From Mesorhizobium sp. (lineage in GTDB: Bacteria; Pseudomonadota; Alphaproteobacteria; Rhizobiales; Rhizobiaceae): a stretch of 64,000 nucleotides of DNA. The translations under genes were made by a program, and so were the position numbers. How positions within the stretch are numbered: position 1 is the first letter of the stretch; the number at the start of each line of letters is the position of its first letter. Of the stretch, positions 17,433 through 26,494 are shown one piece after another. The DNA is taken from the NCBI GenBank assembly GCA_004020545.1, contig SAQE01000027.1, positions 1-64,000 of the forward strand, written 5' to 3'. The notes under the pieces were generated by a model. The model was not told where the DNA came from. It worked only from the letters and a program-made list of their open reading frames with translations, and made no database searches.

Positions 17433-18737
17433 TCAGCGCCATGCCAATGCCAGCCGGACCGCGTCGCTGACCAACCCCCAGCGCGAGCGCGCGTTGATGA
17501 AGGCGGCCGTGGTGGCCCTTTCCTTCTCGATCTTCGGCGTGCCGTCGACACGCATGAAGTTCTGAGCGGCATACGACATCAACCGCGGATAGCTGGTAAA
17601 AAAGTTGCTGGAATTGGTGTGGAGTAAGGCTGGCATGTCCTTGTATTTCTTAAGATCCTTGATCACAAAGGATTCATCCAGCATCGTCTTGTAGAGCGCA
17701 AGGTTCCCTTTGGTCATAGGACCGTTGCGGCTTTTGACTTTGATGATCGCCTCAGCCGCGACACGACCCGAGGTCATGGCAAGGTTCGAACCCTCACGGT
17801 GAATGGCATTGTTCAGTTGCGCTGCGTCGCCGACGATGACCCAACCGTCGCCGAAGAGCTGCGGAATGGCCCTGTAACCACCTTCGGGGATAAGATGGGC
17901 GGCATATTCTTTCACCTCCGAGCCAGCGATCAGCGGCCGGATCGAAGGATGGTTTTTCATCGCGTCTAGGAGGGCGGACGGGCTCTCCAACATCGCGGCG
18001 AAATCCGAGACCAGGCAGCCGATGCCGAGTGAAATCGACTCCTTGTTGGTGTAAAGGAAGCCGAGCCCGGCCATGTCGCGAGAGATCGTGCCCACGGCCT
18101 CGATTACGCAGCCTTCATCGCCCTTGACACCGAACCGCTGGTCAATGACCTCTTCGGGCAAGAAATGCATTTCCTTGACGGCAAGCGCCACGGTCTCCGG
18201 CTTCGGCATCTCGCGCAGGCCTGCGCGAGTGCCAAGCAATCCCGACACCCCTTCTGCGAGAACGACCACATTCGCGAAGACCACTCCGCCAGCCCGGTCT
18301 GTGCGGACGCCGATCACCTTGCCATTGCCATCACGGACGAGTTCCGTCGCGGTCGTCTCACACAGGACCGTCGCGCCAGCCTCGCGCACCTTGCGGGAAA
18401 ACCATTTGTCGAACTGGGCGCGGATGATCGTGTAGCGGTTGGGTTTCGCCTCATTGAAGTCGTCCGACCGGTAATGAATTCCGGTGTGAGATGTGTTGTC
18501 CATCACCCAAAGTCGCTGTTCGACCAGGTGCCGCTCGAGGGGCGCATCATCCCGGAAGTCCGGGATGATCTTCTCCAGCATGTTCGCGTACATTATGGCG
18601 CCCTGGACGTTCTTAGAGCCCGGATATTCCCCGCGCTCCAACTGCAGTACCTTCAGCCCCTGGCTTGCCAAAGTGTAAGCAGCTGCGTTTCCGGACATGC
18701 CGGCTCCGACCACAATGGCATCGAATTGTTCAATCAT
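17433..18737 (-). CDS. fixC: FixC flavoprotein, ETF:quinone oxidoreductase-like
   Basis: 434 residues from the ATG at 18737 (GGGAGAGG just upstream). FAD-binding motif [15 protein letters not shown] at the N-terminus; [21 protein letters not shown] near 290 is the second flavin motif. FixC passes electrons from FixAB to quinone. It overlaps nothing and is 10 bases from fixB. Confidence 0.96.
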   Translation of the reverse strand: MIEQFDAIVVGAGMSGNAAAYTLASQGLKVLQLERGEYPGSKNVQGAIMYANMLEKIIPDFRDDAPLERHLVEQRLWVMDNTSHTGIHYRSDDFNEAKPNRYTIIRAQFDKWFSRKVREAGATVLCETTATELVRDGNGKVIGVRTDRAGGVVFANVVVLAEGVSGLLGTRAGLREMPKPETVALAVKEMHFLPEEVIDQRFGVKGDEGCVIEAVGTISRDMAGLGFLYTNKESISLGIGCLVSDFAAMLESPSALLDAMKNHPSIRPLIAGSEVKEYAAHLIPEGGYRAIPQLFGDGWVIVGDAAQLNNAIHREGSNLAMTSGRVAAEAIIKVKSRNGPMTKGNLALYKTMLDESFVIKDLKKYKDMPALLHTNSSNFFTSYPRLMSYAAQNFMRVDGTPKIEKERATTAAFINARSRWGLVSDAVRLALAWR

Positions 18738-18747
18738 GTCCTCTCCC

Positions 18748-19857
18748 TCAACTCGCAAGCTTGTCTCGACTGTGCGGCGACAGCCGCCGGGTGAAGGCTT
18801 CCGTGAGTGCGGGCAGGAAGCGGATTGCATCCGTGACGATCCCGAGGTGGGCGAACTCGAAAATCGGCGCGTTCGGATCGGTGTTGATCGCGACGATGAG
18901 ATCGGCCCCCTCGACCCCAACTCGGTGCTGGATGGCGCCGGAAATTCCGGCCGCGATGTAAAGCTTCGGTCGAATGGTCTTGCCAGTTTGGCCAATCTGG
19001 CGATCAGCCGGCATCCAGCCCTTCTGGACCAAGGGGCGCGAACAGCCATGCTCGGCGCCGATCGCTCGGGCAAGATTCTTCACAAGCTGAAGGTTCTCCG
19101 CCGCACCGAGACCGAGGCCTCCCGCAACCACGACATCCGCATAGGCAAGATTTGCCATTGCCGACTGGTTATCCGGTAGGAAGCCGAGGACTTTGGTGAC
19201 GATATCGTCCTCAACGAGCGACAGCTTGTGCCGCATGACACGCCCGACCGGCTTATCCACCCGTTGCGGCATAGGCATGACCCTTGGTCGCACCGTCGCC
19301 ATTTGCGGCCGGTAATTTAGTGTATAGATCGTACACAACAACGAGCCACCAAAAGTCGGACGGGTCGCGGCGAGTGAACCGTCGGAATCTACATCAAGTT
19401 CGGTGCAGTCGGCCGTGAGCCCCGTCTGCAGGGTCGTCGCTACCGAGCCCGCAAGATCCCTGCCCAGTGTGGTCGCGCCGAGAAGGAGGATTTCGGGTTT
19501 ATGGGTATTGACCAGATCCGTGAGCGCCTTGGCGAACGGCTCGTTGCGGTAGTCGGCGAGCGGCGGCGCATCGACGATGTAGACAAGATCCGCCCCGTAA
19601 GCGAAGGCCTCGGCAACAGCGTCCTCGACCATCTCGCCCGGCGGTCCCAGCACGACGCCCGCGAGCTGGACTTCAAGCTTGTCGGCTAATTTGCGGCCTT
19701 CACCCAGCAGTTCGAATGATACAGGATGCACATTGCCGCGTTCGAGCTCGAGGAAGACCCACACGTGCCGGTAGTCTTTGAAACGGTCGGGAAGTTCTTT
19801 CTTTACACCGGCACGGCCGGGGGCAAGGCGAGGGGTAGCTTGGCTTGCGGTCGACAT
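18748..19857 (-). CDS. fixB: FixB, electron transfer flavoprotein alpha-like subunit
   Basis: 369 residues from the ATG at 19857 (CCAGGAGC upstream). N-terminal half matches ETF alpha domain I ([20 protein letters not shown]); the C-terminal FAD domain has [18 protein letters not shown] and [16 protein letters not shown]. Pairs with FixA to bind the bifurcating FAD. Lies 16 bases after fixA. Confidence 0.96.
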   Translation of the reverse strand: MSTASQATPRLAPGRAGVKKELPDRFKDYRHVWVFLELERGNVHPVSFELLGEGRKLADKLEVQLAGVVLGPPGEMVEDAVAEAFAYGADLVYIVDAPPLADYRNEPFAKALTDLVNTHKPEILLLGATTLGRDLAGSVATTLQTGLTADCTELDVDSDGSLAATRPTFGGSLLCTIYTLNYRPQMATVRPRVMPMPQRVDKPVGRVMRHKLSLVEDDIVTKVLGFLPDNQSAMANLAYADVVVAGGLGLGAAENLQLVKNLARAIGAEHGCSRPLVQKGWMPADRQIGQTGKTIRPKLYIAAGISGAIQHRVGVEGADLIVAINTDPNAPIFEFAHLGIVTDAIRFLPALTEAFTRRLSPHSRDKLAS

Positions 19858-19873
19858 TTTCTGCTCCTGGCCG

Positions 19874-20725
19874 TCACGTGCCGCTGTTGAAGGCCAACTC
19901 ATGTTCCAGCGCCGGCCGGCGGGTTAAGATATCGGCGATGAGTTCATCGGCGATGTCCTGCAAGCCCTTTTCCGCGGTGTCGATCTGCGTCGCGCTTTCT
20001 GCCCGTGCGGTGGGGGCGAAAACACGCTTGACGACTGTCGGCGAGCCACGCAGACCGCACCGGGTGAGATCGTCAATGCCGGCGTCGGCTGCAGTCCACT
20101 TCACGACTTGGCTGCGCGCCGCGCAAAGAGCCTGCTGGAGCGAGCCCCGGCGGATTTCGTTGGTGTCTTCCAGCATGGTAATGAGGCAGGGGAGTCTGCT
20201 CTTCAGCAACTGGGTGCCGCCTTCGGCGCGACGCGCGACTTCGATCTCGCGCGTTTTGAGATCGATGGAGGCAATCTTCGCGACGTAGGTAAGTTGCGAT
20301 AGATTCAGGCGCTTGGCTATGCCTGGTCCGACCTGGGCGGTATCGCCGTCAATCGTCTGCTTGCCGGTGAAGACGATGTCTGGCCTGCCGAAAGTCTCCC
20401 CAATTTTTGCGATTGCTTGCGAAAGAGCAAAGGAGGTCGCCAGCGTATCGGATCCGGCAAAATAGCGGTCCGTCAAGAGAACTGCTCGGTCAGCACCGTA
20501 ACCGAGCGCCTTTCGCAGCGAGTCCTCCGCCATGGGCGGACCCATTGTGAGCACAGTAACCTCGCCACCATGAACGTCGCGCAGTTTGAGCGCTTCTTCG
20601 AGGGCGAACAGGTCGTAAGGATTGATGATGGTCGGCACACCCTGACGCATGATCGTGTTCGTCACCGGGTGGACGCGGATCTGGGCCGAATCCGGCACCT
20701 GCTTGATGCAGATTACGATGTGCAT
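19874..20725 (-). CDS. fixA: FixA, electron transfer flavoprotein beta-like subunit
   Basis: 283 residues from the ATG at 20725, matching family length; upstream in-frame extension overlaps the promoter. Starts [20 protein letters not shown] and carries the ETF beta signature [20 protein letters not shown] near 190-210. First gene of fixABCX, with its own NifA/sigma54 promoter 58 bases upstream. The SD is weak (AGAGAAA). Confidence 0.96.
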   Translation of the reverse strand: MHIVICIKQVPDSAQIRVHPVTNTIMRQGVPTIINPYDLFALEEALKLRDVHGGEVTVLTMGPPMAEDSLRKALGYGADRAVLLTDRYFAGSDTLATSFALSQAIAKIGETFGRPDIVFTGKQTIDGDTAQVGPGIAKRLNLSQLTYVAKIASIDLKTREIEVARRAEGGTQLLKSRLPCLITMLEDTNEIRRGSLQQALCAARSQVVKWTAADAGIDDLTRCGLRGSPTVVKRVFAPTARAESATQIDTAEKGLQDIADELIADILTRRPALEHELAFNSGT

Positions 20726-20782
20726 TGGCGATTTCTCTAAGCTCCCAGTCCGGATGCGTGCTTGGCGGTTCACCTCATTGCC

Positions 20783-20885
20783 TGCATCGTTCATGCCAAG
20801 TCTTCTTCCTGCCTCTATTCCAGAAGGTGGCTTCGTTTGCGTCCGAGGAGGCGTCATGAGGACTGGATTTGTCGACTTCCCGACA
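20783..20885 (-). promoter_or_regulatory. fixA sigma54 promoter and NifA upstream site
   Basis: Minus strand 20798-20783 reads TGGCATGAACGATGCA: a near-consensus -24/-12 element with GG-N10-GC. TGTCGACTTCCCGACA at 20870-20885 is an exact TGT-N10-ACA site 72 bases upstream, the same spacing as at nifB. It lies between nifW and fixA, so fixABCX need not depend on the nifS-nifW promoter. Confidence 0.88.
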
Positions 20886-20913
20886 TTGTCGCGTCGCAGC
20901 CGTGTCGGGCTCA

Positions 20914-21291
20914 TTACTTTCCGAACCGCTTCAGTGCAGAGTCGAGCGGGACGAAGGCGCGGCCAGGTGCGGGACATATGTTTGGATCGTGGTCCCTTAG
21001 CACCTTGAACACACGTTGCGTGAGCGGCGAGGAAGTCGCGAAATCTTCGTAGGCGCGTTCCAGCTTGGCGCGCACCCGCGCGGCGATTACCTGGTCAGGC
21101 AGACCGGAGAAATCTTCTTCGGCAAGGTATTGGCCCACGCGCTTCATGATATGGAGCCGCGAGACATTCATCACTTTCGGGTCGTAGGAGACGCCAAGGC
21201 AGGCGAAGAAGTCCTCCGCAGCCGACAGGCCCTTCAGTCGCGCCAGGATATCGGTGGGATCAATCGGGCGGCTGTCAGCGGAGCAGTTCAT
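20914..21291 (-). CDS. nifW: NifW, nitrogenase protection/maturation protein
   Basis: 125 residues from the ATG at 21291. Core features: DILARLKGLSAAEDFFACLG and YDPKVMNVSRLHIMKRVGQY, the usual NifW layout. NifW helps keep nitrogenase intact under oxygen or aids maturation with NifZ. A candidate -24/-12 element lies 47 bases upstream. Confidence 0.93.
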   Translation of the reverse strand: MNCSADSRPIDPTDILARLKGLSAAEDFFACLGVSYDPKVMNVSRLHIMKRVGQYLAEEDFSGLPDQVIAARVRAKLERAYEDFATSSPLTQRVFKVLRDHDPNICPAPGRAFVPLDSALKRFGK

Positions 21292-21337
21292 TGTATTCTC
21301 CCGGCGCGAAATTGTGGTGTCGATGCGTTGGTGACAT

Positions 21338-21353
21338 TGCTGACGGCGTGCCG
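21338..21353 (-). promoter_or_regulatory. Candidate sigma54 promoter for nifW
   Basis: Minus strand reads CGGCACGCCGTCAGCA, with GG-N10-GC but a weaker -12 half (CAGCA). No TGT-N10-ACA site was found upstream, so NifA dependence is less certain than at fixA or nifB. Confidence 0.35.
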
Positions 21354-21478
21354 ACCTCTGGCACGGCGGCTGGGGCAAGAGACTTGGCGATCTCAAGCTT
21401 TTCTGAAGTGGTGAAGGCGACCCCGGGTTGCCTGCTCTCCATTGCGTAGGGTCGTCACGTTGAGGAAGTCCTCACGGC

Positions 21479-22693
21479 TCATGAGTGGGCGTCGGCTATT
21501 GTGCCGCTCGGGCCCGGGCCGGAATGAAGGTGTTCTGCACCTCGCCCGCACAGTCCAGCACTGGGAACGGCACGTAGTTTCTCGATGATCGCAGGCAGGA
21601 CCTCAAGCACGCGGTCTACGTCATCTTCGCCGTTGTCACGCGACAAGGAGAAGCGGACTGCCCCACATGCCGCGTTCATAGCGATCAGAACATGGCTCGG
21701 TTCCATTGAGCCAGAGGCACAGGCGGACCCGGCGGAACAGGCGATTCCCAGCCGGCTGAGGACAATTGGGATTGCATCGCCTTCGATACCTTCGAATCCA
21801 ATGTTTGCAGTGTTTGGCAATCGCTCCTGCGGATCGCCGTTGATGGATGCGTTTGGGATGCGCTGGATGATCCCGTTCTCAAGGCGGTCGCGCAACCATT
21901 TTATTCGTGTTGTCTCGTCCATGAATTTCAAGGCGAGTTCGGCCGCCATGCCCAGTCCGACTATGCCGGGTGTGTTTTCAGTGCCTGCACGCCGGTCGCG
22001 CTCTTGGTGGCCACCCTTGATCAGGGAGGAGAAGCGCACGCCACGTCTTACATAAAGCGCGCCTATCCCCTTTGGACCATGCAGCTTGTGGGCGGAGAGC
22101 GACAGCATGTCGATCGCGGTCGATTTCAGCTCAATCGGAAACCTTCCGACCGCCTGCACTGCATCAGTGTGGAAAAGCGCGCCGACTTCCCTGGCTAGGT
22201 CGGCAAGCTCAACCACGGGAAAGATCGTACCGGTCTCACTGTTCGCCCACATTATCGAGACGATTGCCACTTGTGGGGTGAGGGCGGTTCTGTAGGCGTC
22301 CAGGTCGAGCCGGCCGTGGTGATCGACTGGGATAATGTGCACCTTGACGCCGCGCGTCTTTTCAAGGTGCGCGCACAACTTCAGAACGGCCGGATGTTCA
22401 ACCGCGGAAGTCACTATTTCCGTTCGACCGGGCATTACCTCGAGCGCCGAAAGGATGGCTGTACTGTCGCTTTCAGTCCCGCCCGAGGTGAAGATGATCT
22501 CGTCCTCGAATCCCGCGCCGATGAGGGCTTGCAACTGCCGCCTCGCCTTTCTCACGGCTTCAGCAACCGATGCGCCATAGGCGTGCATGGACGAAGGATT
22601 GCCAAATTGCTCCGTAAAGAAAGGCAACATCGCTCCAAGGACTGCAGGATCAACCCGCGTCGTTGCGTTGTTGTCGAGATAGACAGGTCTCAT
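21479..22693 (-). CDS. nifS: NifS cysteine desulfurase
   Basis: 404 residues, PLP-dependent. N-terminus VYLDNNATTRVDP is diagnostic; the Schiff-base lysine is in LSAHKLHGPKG and the persulfide cysteine in CSAGSACASGSMEPSHV. NifS supplies sulfur for nitrogenase Fe-S clusters, normally on the NifU scaffold; here nifU is only a fragment upstream, so iscN or a housekeeping scaffold must serve. The C-terminal ~25 residues (SAGLCGRGAEHLH...) diverge from the family. Confidence 0.95.
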   Translation of the reverse strand: MRPVYLDNNATTRVDPAVLGAMLPFFTEQFGNPSSMHAYGASVAEAVRKARRQLQALIGAGFEDEIIFTSGGTESDSTAILSALEVMPGRTEIVTSAVEHPAVLKLCAHLEKTRGVKVHIIPVDHHGRLDLDAYRTALTPQVAIVSIMWANSETGTIFPVVELADLAREVGALFHTDAVQAVGRFPIELKSTAIDMLSLSAHKLHGPKGIGALYVRRGVRFSSLIKGGHQERDRRAGTENTPGIVGLGMAAELALKFMDETTRIKWLRDRLENGIIQRIPNASINGDPQERLPNTANIGFEGIEGDAIPIVLSRLGIACSAGSACASGSMEPSHVLIAMNAACGAVRFSLSRDNGEDDVDRVLEVLPAIIEKLRAVPSAGLCGRGAEHLHSGPGPSGTIADAHS

Positions 22694-22892
22694 GGGAGTG
22701 ATCCTTCAACTGCTGAAATGATTCAAGGGTAGGCGGGCCATTGAACCTCTGGCGCATATCGTATCTGGTGAGGTGGGCGGCCGGGCGAGCGATGGCTTGG
22801 CTGACCGGTCGCTGCCGACATTGCCATTTGGTGGCGGCATCCGCCGGGAATTCAGCTGTTTCGGGCAATGTTGTTTGCTTGCCCACGGCAAC

Positions 22893-23023
22893 GATCGATG
22901 ATCGCGATTTGGCACATCACCGAACGCAATTGTTCCGGGCCGACAGTGCGTGTCGGCTGGTTCCAGAGCGCCGGGGGTTACCGGTTTGACGCAGTATTCC
23001 TTGGCGTCGCTATAGTCGAACAT
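22893..23023 (-). pseudogene. nifU: nifU relic (first ~40 codons)
   Basis: An ATG at 23023, 18 bases after iscN and preceded by AGGGGAAC, opens MFDYSDAKEYCVKPVTPGAL, then EPADTHCRPGTIAFGDV, which resembles the NifU/IscU N-terminus (WDYSEKVKEHF...NPKNAGAL...GSIACGD). The conserved cluster cysteines are not kept and the rest of NifU is missing before nifS. The iscN-nifU-nifS order is known from other rhizobia. Confidence 0.55.
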
Positions 23024-23040
23024 AGCCTGTTCCCCTGCAA

Positions 23041-23361
23041 TCATTTGCAGGACTTGCCGCAGCTGCACTTCTCCTGCGCATTGGGGTTATCGAAAACAAA
23101 GCCGGATGTTTCGAGCCCTGTGACGAAGTCGACGGTCATGCCGGCGGCATGGGGTTGGGAGCCTCTATCCATGAACACCTTGAGCCCATCTCGCTCGATG
23201 ATCGTATCGCCCTCATGTGAGACGCTCTCCAGGCCCATTGAGTATTGGAAGCCGGCGCAGCCGCCGGCATGGACCATGATGCGAAATCCTTCCGCCGGCT
23301 CGCTGGCGCGGTAAAGAGCGGCCTTGATGGCGGCAACAGCGTTGTCGGTGAGCGTAATCAT
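23041..23361 (-). CDS. iscN: IscN/IscA-type Fe-S carrier
   Basis: 106 residues from the ATG at 23361. HesB/IscA fold: MITLTDNAVAAIKAAL start, the first conserved cysteine in HAGGCAGFQYSMG, and the C-terminal CSCGKSC tail. In rhizobia iscN heads the iscN-nifU-nifS group and is NifA-regulated. The family carries iron or [Fe-S] clusters to targets. A strong -24/-12 element lies 44 bases upstream. Confidence 0.92.
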   Translation of the reverse strand: MITLTDNAVAAIKAALYRASEPAEGFRIMVHAGGCAGFQYSMGLESVSHEGDTIIERDGLKVFMDRGSQPHAAGMTVDFVTGLETSGFVFDNPNAQEKCSCGKSCK

Positions 23362-23404
23362 GGCTCGATTTCTCCTCGGTCCGTGACGTTTTCGCGGATC
23401 ATCT

Positions 23405-23420
23405 CGCATGAACCGTGCCA
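23405..23420 (-). promoter_or_regulatory. iscN sigma54 promoter
   Basis: Minus strand 23420-23405 reads TGGCACGGTTCATGCG, consensus -24 and a good -12 with GG-N10-GC. The only NifA-site-like sequence upstream is imperfect: TGTCGCGTCCGCGTCACA at 23515-23532 has TGT and ACA separated by 12 rather than 10 bases. Confidence 0.75.
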
Positions 23421-23514
23421 AAGGGAAGACGTGTGTAAAAACGGTAGGACATCCCGACGTCTCTATGCTCGATTGCTGGGGAGACGTCCGACAACCGACA
23501 CTTACTGTCGGGTT

Positions 23515-23709
23515 TGTCGCGTCCGCGTCACAGGAGGGGCGCCTGAGTTCGCGATGCACTCACGCGTAAAGCAATGAACAGAGCCAAAGATGTTCAGAGC
23601 TTGCCGCGGAGCAACTGGCACGACTTTTGAGAGCCTTCGTTGCGGCGGCAAAATTGCCGGCCGATTCACCTTTGGGTTGCCCTCGCAATCGAAGAACGAA
23701 GGAAGCAAT
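23515..23709 (+). promoter_or_regulatory. Reiterated nifH promoter/leader, rightward, with altered -12
   Basis: This block repeats the layout of the true nifH control region at 48685-48893. TTTGTCGCGTCCGCGTCACA matches nifH TTTGTCGTGTCCGTGACA; 83 bases on, TGGCACGACTTTTGAG (23616-23631) matches the classic rhizobial nifH promoter except that the -12 GC is GA; GCGGCAAAATTGCC parallels nifH GCGGCACGAGCTGCC; and AACGAAGGAAG before ATGTC is shared exactly. It drives, or once drove, the short ORF and heme gene downstream. Confidence 0.7.
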
Positions 23710-23949
23710 ATGTCGCTCCTCCCTCAGACCCGCCTTGTGTGGGAAAGCAGCACCGCCGGTGGAACCCGAATGCTCGATCGGCCGATTGGCGCCGACCACC
23801 CAACAATCGCTCTCTACCGGCGATTGGCCGCTGACCGCCCGGAGACAGGATTCGACTGGCGTGTGCCTGACGATCAATCGCGTCCGCCGTGCACACCCCT
23901 GAGGCCCTTTTTTCGACCGATCGTCAAAAGAAGAACGGGGCGGGGTTAA
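23710..23949 (+). CDS. Small ORF behind the nifH-like leader
   Basis: 79 residues from an ATG preceded by AAGGAAG. Its first codons resemble the nifH start at the nucleotide level (ATGTC, then CTCAGA-CGCCTT), but the protein (MSLLPQTRLVWESSTAGGT...) is not NifH and lacks a P-loop. It ends 4 bases before the heme gene start, so it may act as a coupled leader. It could equally be a by-product of the promoter duplication. Confidence 0.35.
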   Translation: MSLLPQTRLVWESSTAGGTRMLDRPIGADHPTIALYRRLAADRPETGFDWRVPDDQSRPPCTPLRPFFRPIVKRRTGRG

Positions 23950-23953
23950 AAAC

Positions 23954-25012
23954 ATGGATCAGCGCAAGAAGCGGTCGCCCAACGAAATCCGGCGTGCGTG
24001 GGAAGTCTGTCCGAGCATTCCCGCGCGTGATTTCGCCGCCCAATTGGGCATTTCGGAAGCGGAACTGGTCGCGGCCCATTGCGGTTTCGGCGCGGCACGC
24101 ATCGACCCGCGCGTCAATCACCTGCTGACGGGCCTCGAATTCGTGGGCGAAGTGACGGCGCTGACCCGCAATCAAGGTGCCGTGCACGAAAAGATTGGCG
24201 TCTTCAACAAAGTGATAACCGGCAACAATCACGCCATGGTCCTTGGTGACGAATTCGACCTTCGCGTCTTCCCGCAGGCTTGGAGGTATGGTTTCGCTGT
24301 TGAAAGGCGCCATCGCGGCGGAATCCAGCGCAGTTTGCAATTCTTCGACGCCGCCGGCGCAGCAGTGCATAAGGTGCATCTCAGGCCGGTCTCCAACCTT
24401 CATGCCTATCGAAAGCTGGTGGCCGAGCTCGTATCCGCCAACCAGGAGCCGACCATGTCGCTTAAGGCGAGAGTAGCCGACCTGGGCGCGAGGACTGCGG
24501 ACCGGGCCGGCACGGTGGACGACCTACGCGAGCACTGGAGCCGGCTGACTGACGTCAACCTTCTGAAGACGCTCAAGCTCAGCCGCTGCCAGGCTTTGCG
24601 CATGGTAGGCCAGGATTACGCTTGGCTGCTCGACAATGCTGCAGTTGGCGCCGTGCTCCAGCGTGCGGCCGAAGACGAATTGCCGATCATGTGCTTCGTC
24701 GGCAACCGAGGCTCTATCCAGACCCATTCCGGCTTAATCAAGTCGGTCAAGCAGATCGGGCCGTGCATCTATGTGCTGGACGAAACCTTCCGGCTGCATC
24801 TCAGGAGCCACCAAATCCGTGAGGTTTGGGCCGTGCGCAAGCCGACCAATGACAGTCACGTCACCTCGCTCGAAGCATATGGGTCCGACGGCAAGATGAT
24901 CATCCAGTTGTTCGGTGCGCGCAAGGAAGGCGAACGCGAGCGCGACGACTGGCGGGTTCTGGCGGAAAACCTGCCGCGTTTCCCCGACAGCTACATGAGA
25001 ACAGCTACATGA
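23954..25012 (+). CDS. hmuS: HmuS/HemS-family heme-handling protein
   Basis: 352 residues with the two-repeat HemS fold: repeat 1 about 10-165 (IRRAWEVCPSIPARDFAAQL, RNQGAVHEKIGVF, KVHLRPVSN) and repeat 2 about 185-345 (LREHWSRLTDV, CFVGNRGSIQTHSGLIKSV, LDETFRLHLRS, LEAYGSDGKMIIQLFGARKE). The family binds cytoplasmic heme and delivers or degrades it for iron. No heme ABC transporter genes are adjacent. Its placement behind a nifH-like leader suggests nodule expression, where iron demand is high. Confidence 0.88.
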   Translation: MDQRKKRSPNEIRRAWEVCPSIPARDFAAQLGISEAELVAAHCGFGAARIDPRVNHLLTGLEFVGEVTALTRNQGAVHEKIGVFNKVITGNNHAMVLGDEFDLRVFPQAWRYGFAVERRHRGGIQRSLQFFDAAGAAVHKVHLRPVSNLHAYRKLVAELVSANQEPTMSLKARVADLGARTADRAGTVDDLREHWSRLTDVNLLKTLKLSRCQALRMVGQDYAWLLDNAAVGAVLQRAAEDELPIMCFVGNRGSIQTHSGLIKSVKQIGPCIYVLDETFRLHLRSHQIREVWAVRKPTNDSHVTSLEAYGSDGKMIIQLFGARKEGERERDDWRVLAENLPRFPDSYMRTAT

Positions 25013-25261
25013 GAAAGACCGATCGTTGTCGGTGGGACGCCGGCGCCCATCTGCCTCCGCAGCGAGTAGCCGGGCATTGAAGCCGAGATCGGGAACACGA
25101 TGACGCAATAAGCGCGCTGTATTGTCATAACGCGATGAGCAGGTAGCAATTTGGCGCTGCCCCATCGAAGGCATGGTTACGACGAAGCCGCGGCCTTTGG
25201 CCGAGCTCAGAGGTGACAATAGCGTTAACGCCACCGACCGTCGTCACTCCCCACCAGGCGG

Positions 25262-26494
25262 TCAGCTGTTGCGGTTCGGGCCGAGCAGAAATACTGTCAA
25301 GACAGCGAGGAACGTGGCAACCGCGCTGTAGAGAAAGACACTGGCAATGCCCGTGTGATCCACCAATAGGCCACCGAAAGTTGTGCCGGCTGCGATCGCC
25401 ACTTGGAAGGCTATGACCATCAGTACACCAGCGCTCTCGGCCTGTTTCGGAGCGGCGCGCAGCACCATCCAGGTCTGCAATCCGACCGGGACCGCGCCAA
25501 AAGCAAAGCCCCATACGGCAACTGCAATTGCCGAGGTCAAGGCCGATGCTCCCATAGTCAGGAGCGAGACAGCGGCTACGGCAATGAGCAGGGGCGGCAG
25601 GGCCGCGACTGCCTTGAGACTGTGTTTGGTGAGGAATGCGCCCGCTAAATTGCCGAAGACGCCGGCCGTGCCAGAAGCAAGGAACACGAGCGGGATCGAC
25701 TTCTTGTCGAGCGGAGGAACGCTCTCGAGAAAGTCGCGGATGTAGGCGAAGCTGGCAAAATGGCCGGAAGCGACCAATAGCACGACTAGGACCGCAACCT
25801 TCATCGTCGGATTCTTCGCGACATCCAGCGGACTGCGGAATCTGCGCACTTCGATCGGAGGCAGTGGCGGAATGGTTACGAGTTGCACGAGCAGCGCAAC
25901 GGCACTCACGATTGCGGCGACCTTGAACGAGGCTCGCCATCCCCAAATGTCACCGACATAAGCGCCGATTGGAGCCGCGCAGACGGAGGCGACAGAAACG
26001 CCGGTGAGGATGATCGACATGGCGCGCGGCATGAGGTGACTTGGAACCAGCCGCATTGCCAACGCTGCCGAAATTGACCAAAAACCACCGAGCGATATGC
26101 CGAGGACGACGCGTGCCGCCAGCAACACCGGCAGCGACCCCGCAACCTCCGCCAGAACGTTCGACAGGATCAGCAGCAGCGTCATCGCCCAGATGACGAC
26201 CCTGCGGTCCAGACGCTTTGTCACGATGGCCATTGTCGGTGCCGAGATCGCCGCGACGATTGCGGTCGCTGTTAGCGCCTGTCCAGCCGTGCCAGTGCTG
26301 ATACCGAGATCATGCGCGAGCGGTGTCAGAACGCTGGCGGGCAGAAACTCTGCCGTCACAAGCCCGAAGGTGCCGAAGGAAAGCGAAATGATCGCACCCC
26401 ATGCGGGGCCAGACCGTTGATAGGGACTTTCTGGGTCAAGCCGATCTCGGTCGAACAGAGCCGCGTCCACTAAATCTGTCGCCGATTCGGTCAT
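25262..26494 (-). CDS. MFS transporter, DHA1 drug/nucleoside efflux type
   Basis: 410 residues with about 12 hydrophobic segments. The loop 2-3 signature is present as TKRLDRRVVIWAMTLLLILS, and FGLVTAEFLPASVLTPLAHD near 40 is typical of the AraJ/NepI/arabinose-efflux branch. Substrate unknown. It converges on hmuS with a 250-base gap and is not obviously in an operon. Confidence 0.88.
   Translation of the reverse strand: MTESATDLVDAALFDRDRLDPESPYQRSGPAWGAIISLSFGTFGLVTAEFLPASVLTPLAHDLGISTGTAGQALTATAIVAAISAPTMAIVTKRLDRRVVIWAMTLLLILSNVLAEVAGSLPVLLAARVVLGISLGGFWSISAALAMRLVPSHLMPRAMSIILTGVSVASVCAAPIGAYVGDIWGWRASFKVAAIVSAVALLVQLVTIPPLPPIEVRRFRSPLDVAKNPTMKVAVLVVLLVASGHFASFAYIRDFLESVPPLDKKSIPLVFLASGTAGVFGNLAGAFLTKHSLKAVAALPPLLIAVAAVSLLTMGASALTSAIAVAVWGFAFGAVPVGLQTWMVLRAAPKQAESAGVLMVIAFQVAIAAGTTFGGLLVDHTGIASVFLYSAVATFLAVLTVFLLGPNRNS

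Noticed and set aside
18738-19073. N-terminal extension of FixC
   Set aside because: It lies entirely over fixB in another frame; FixC homologues begin at the MIEQF start with its own SD.
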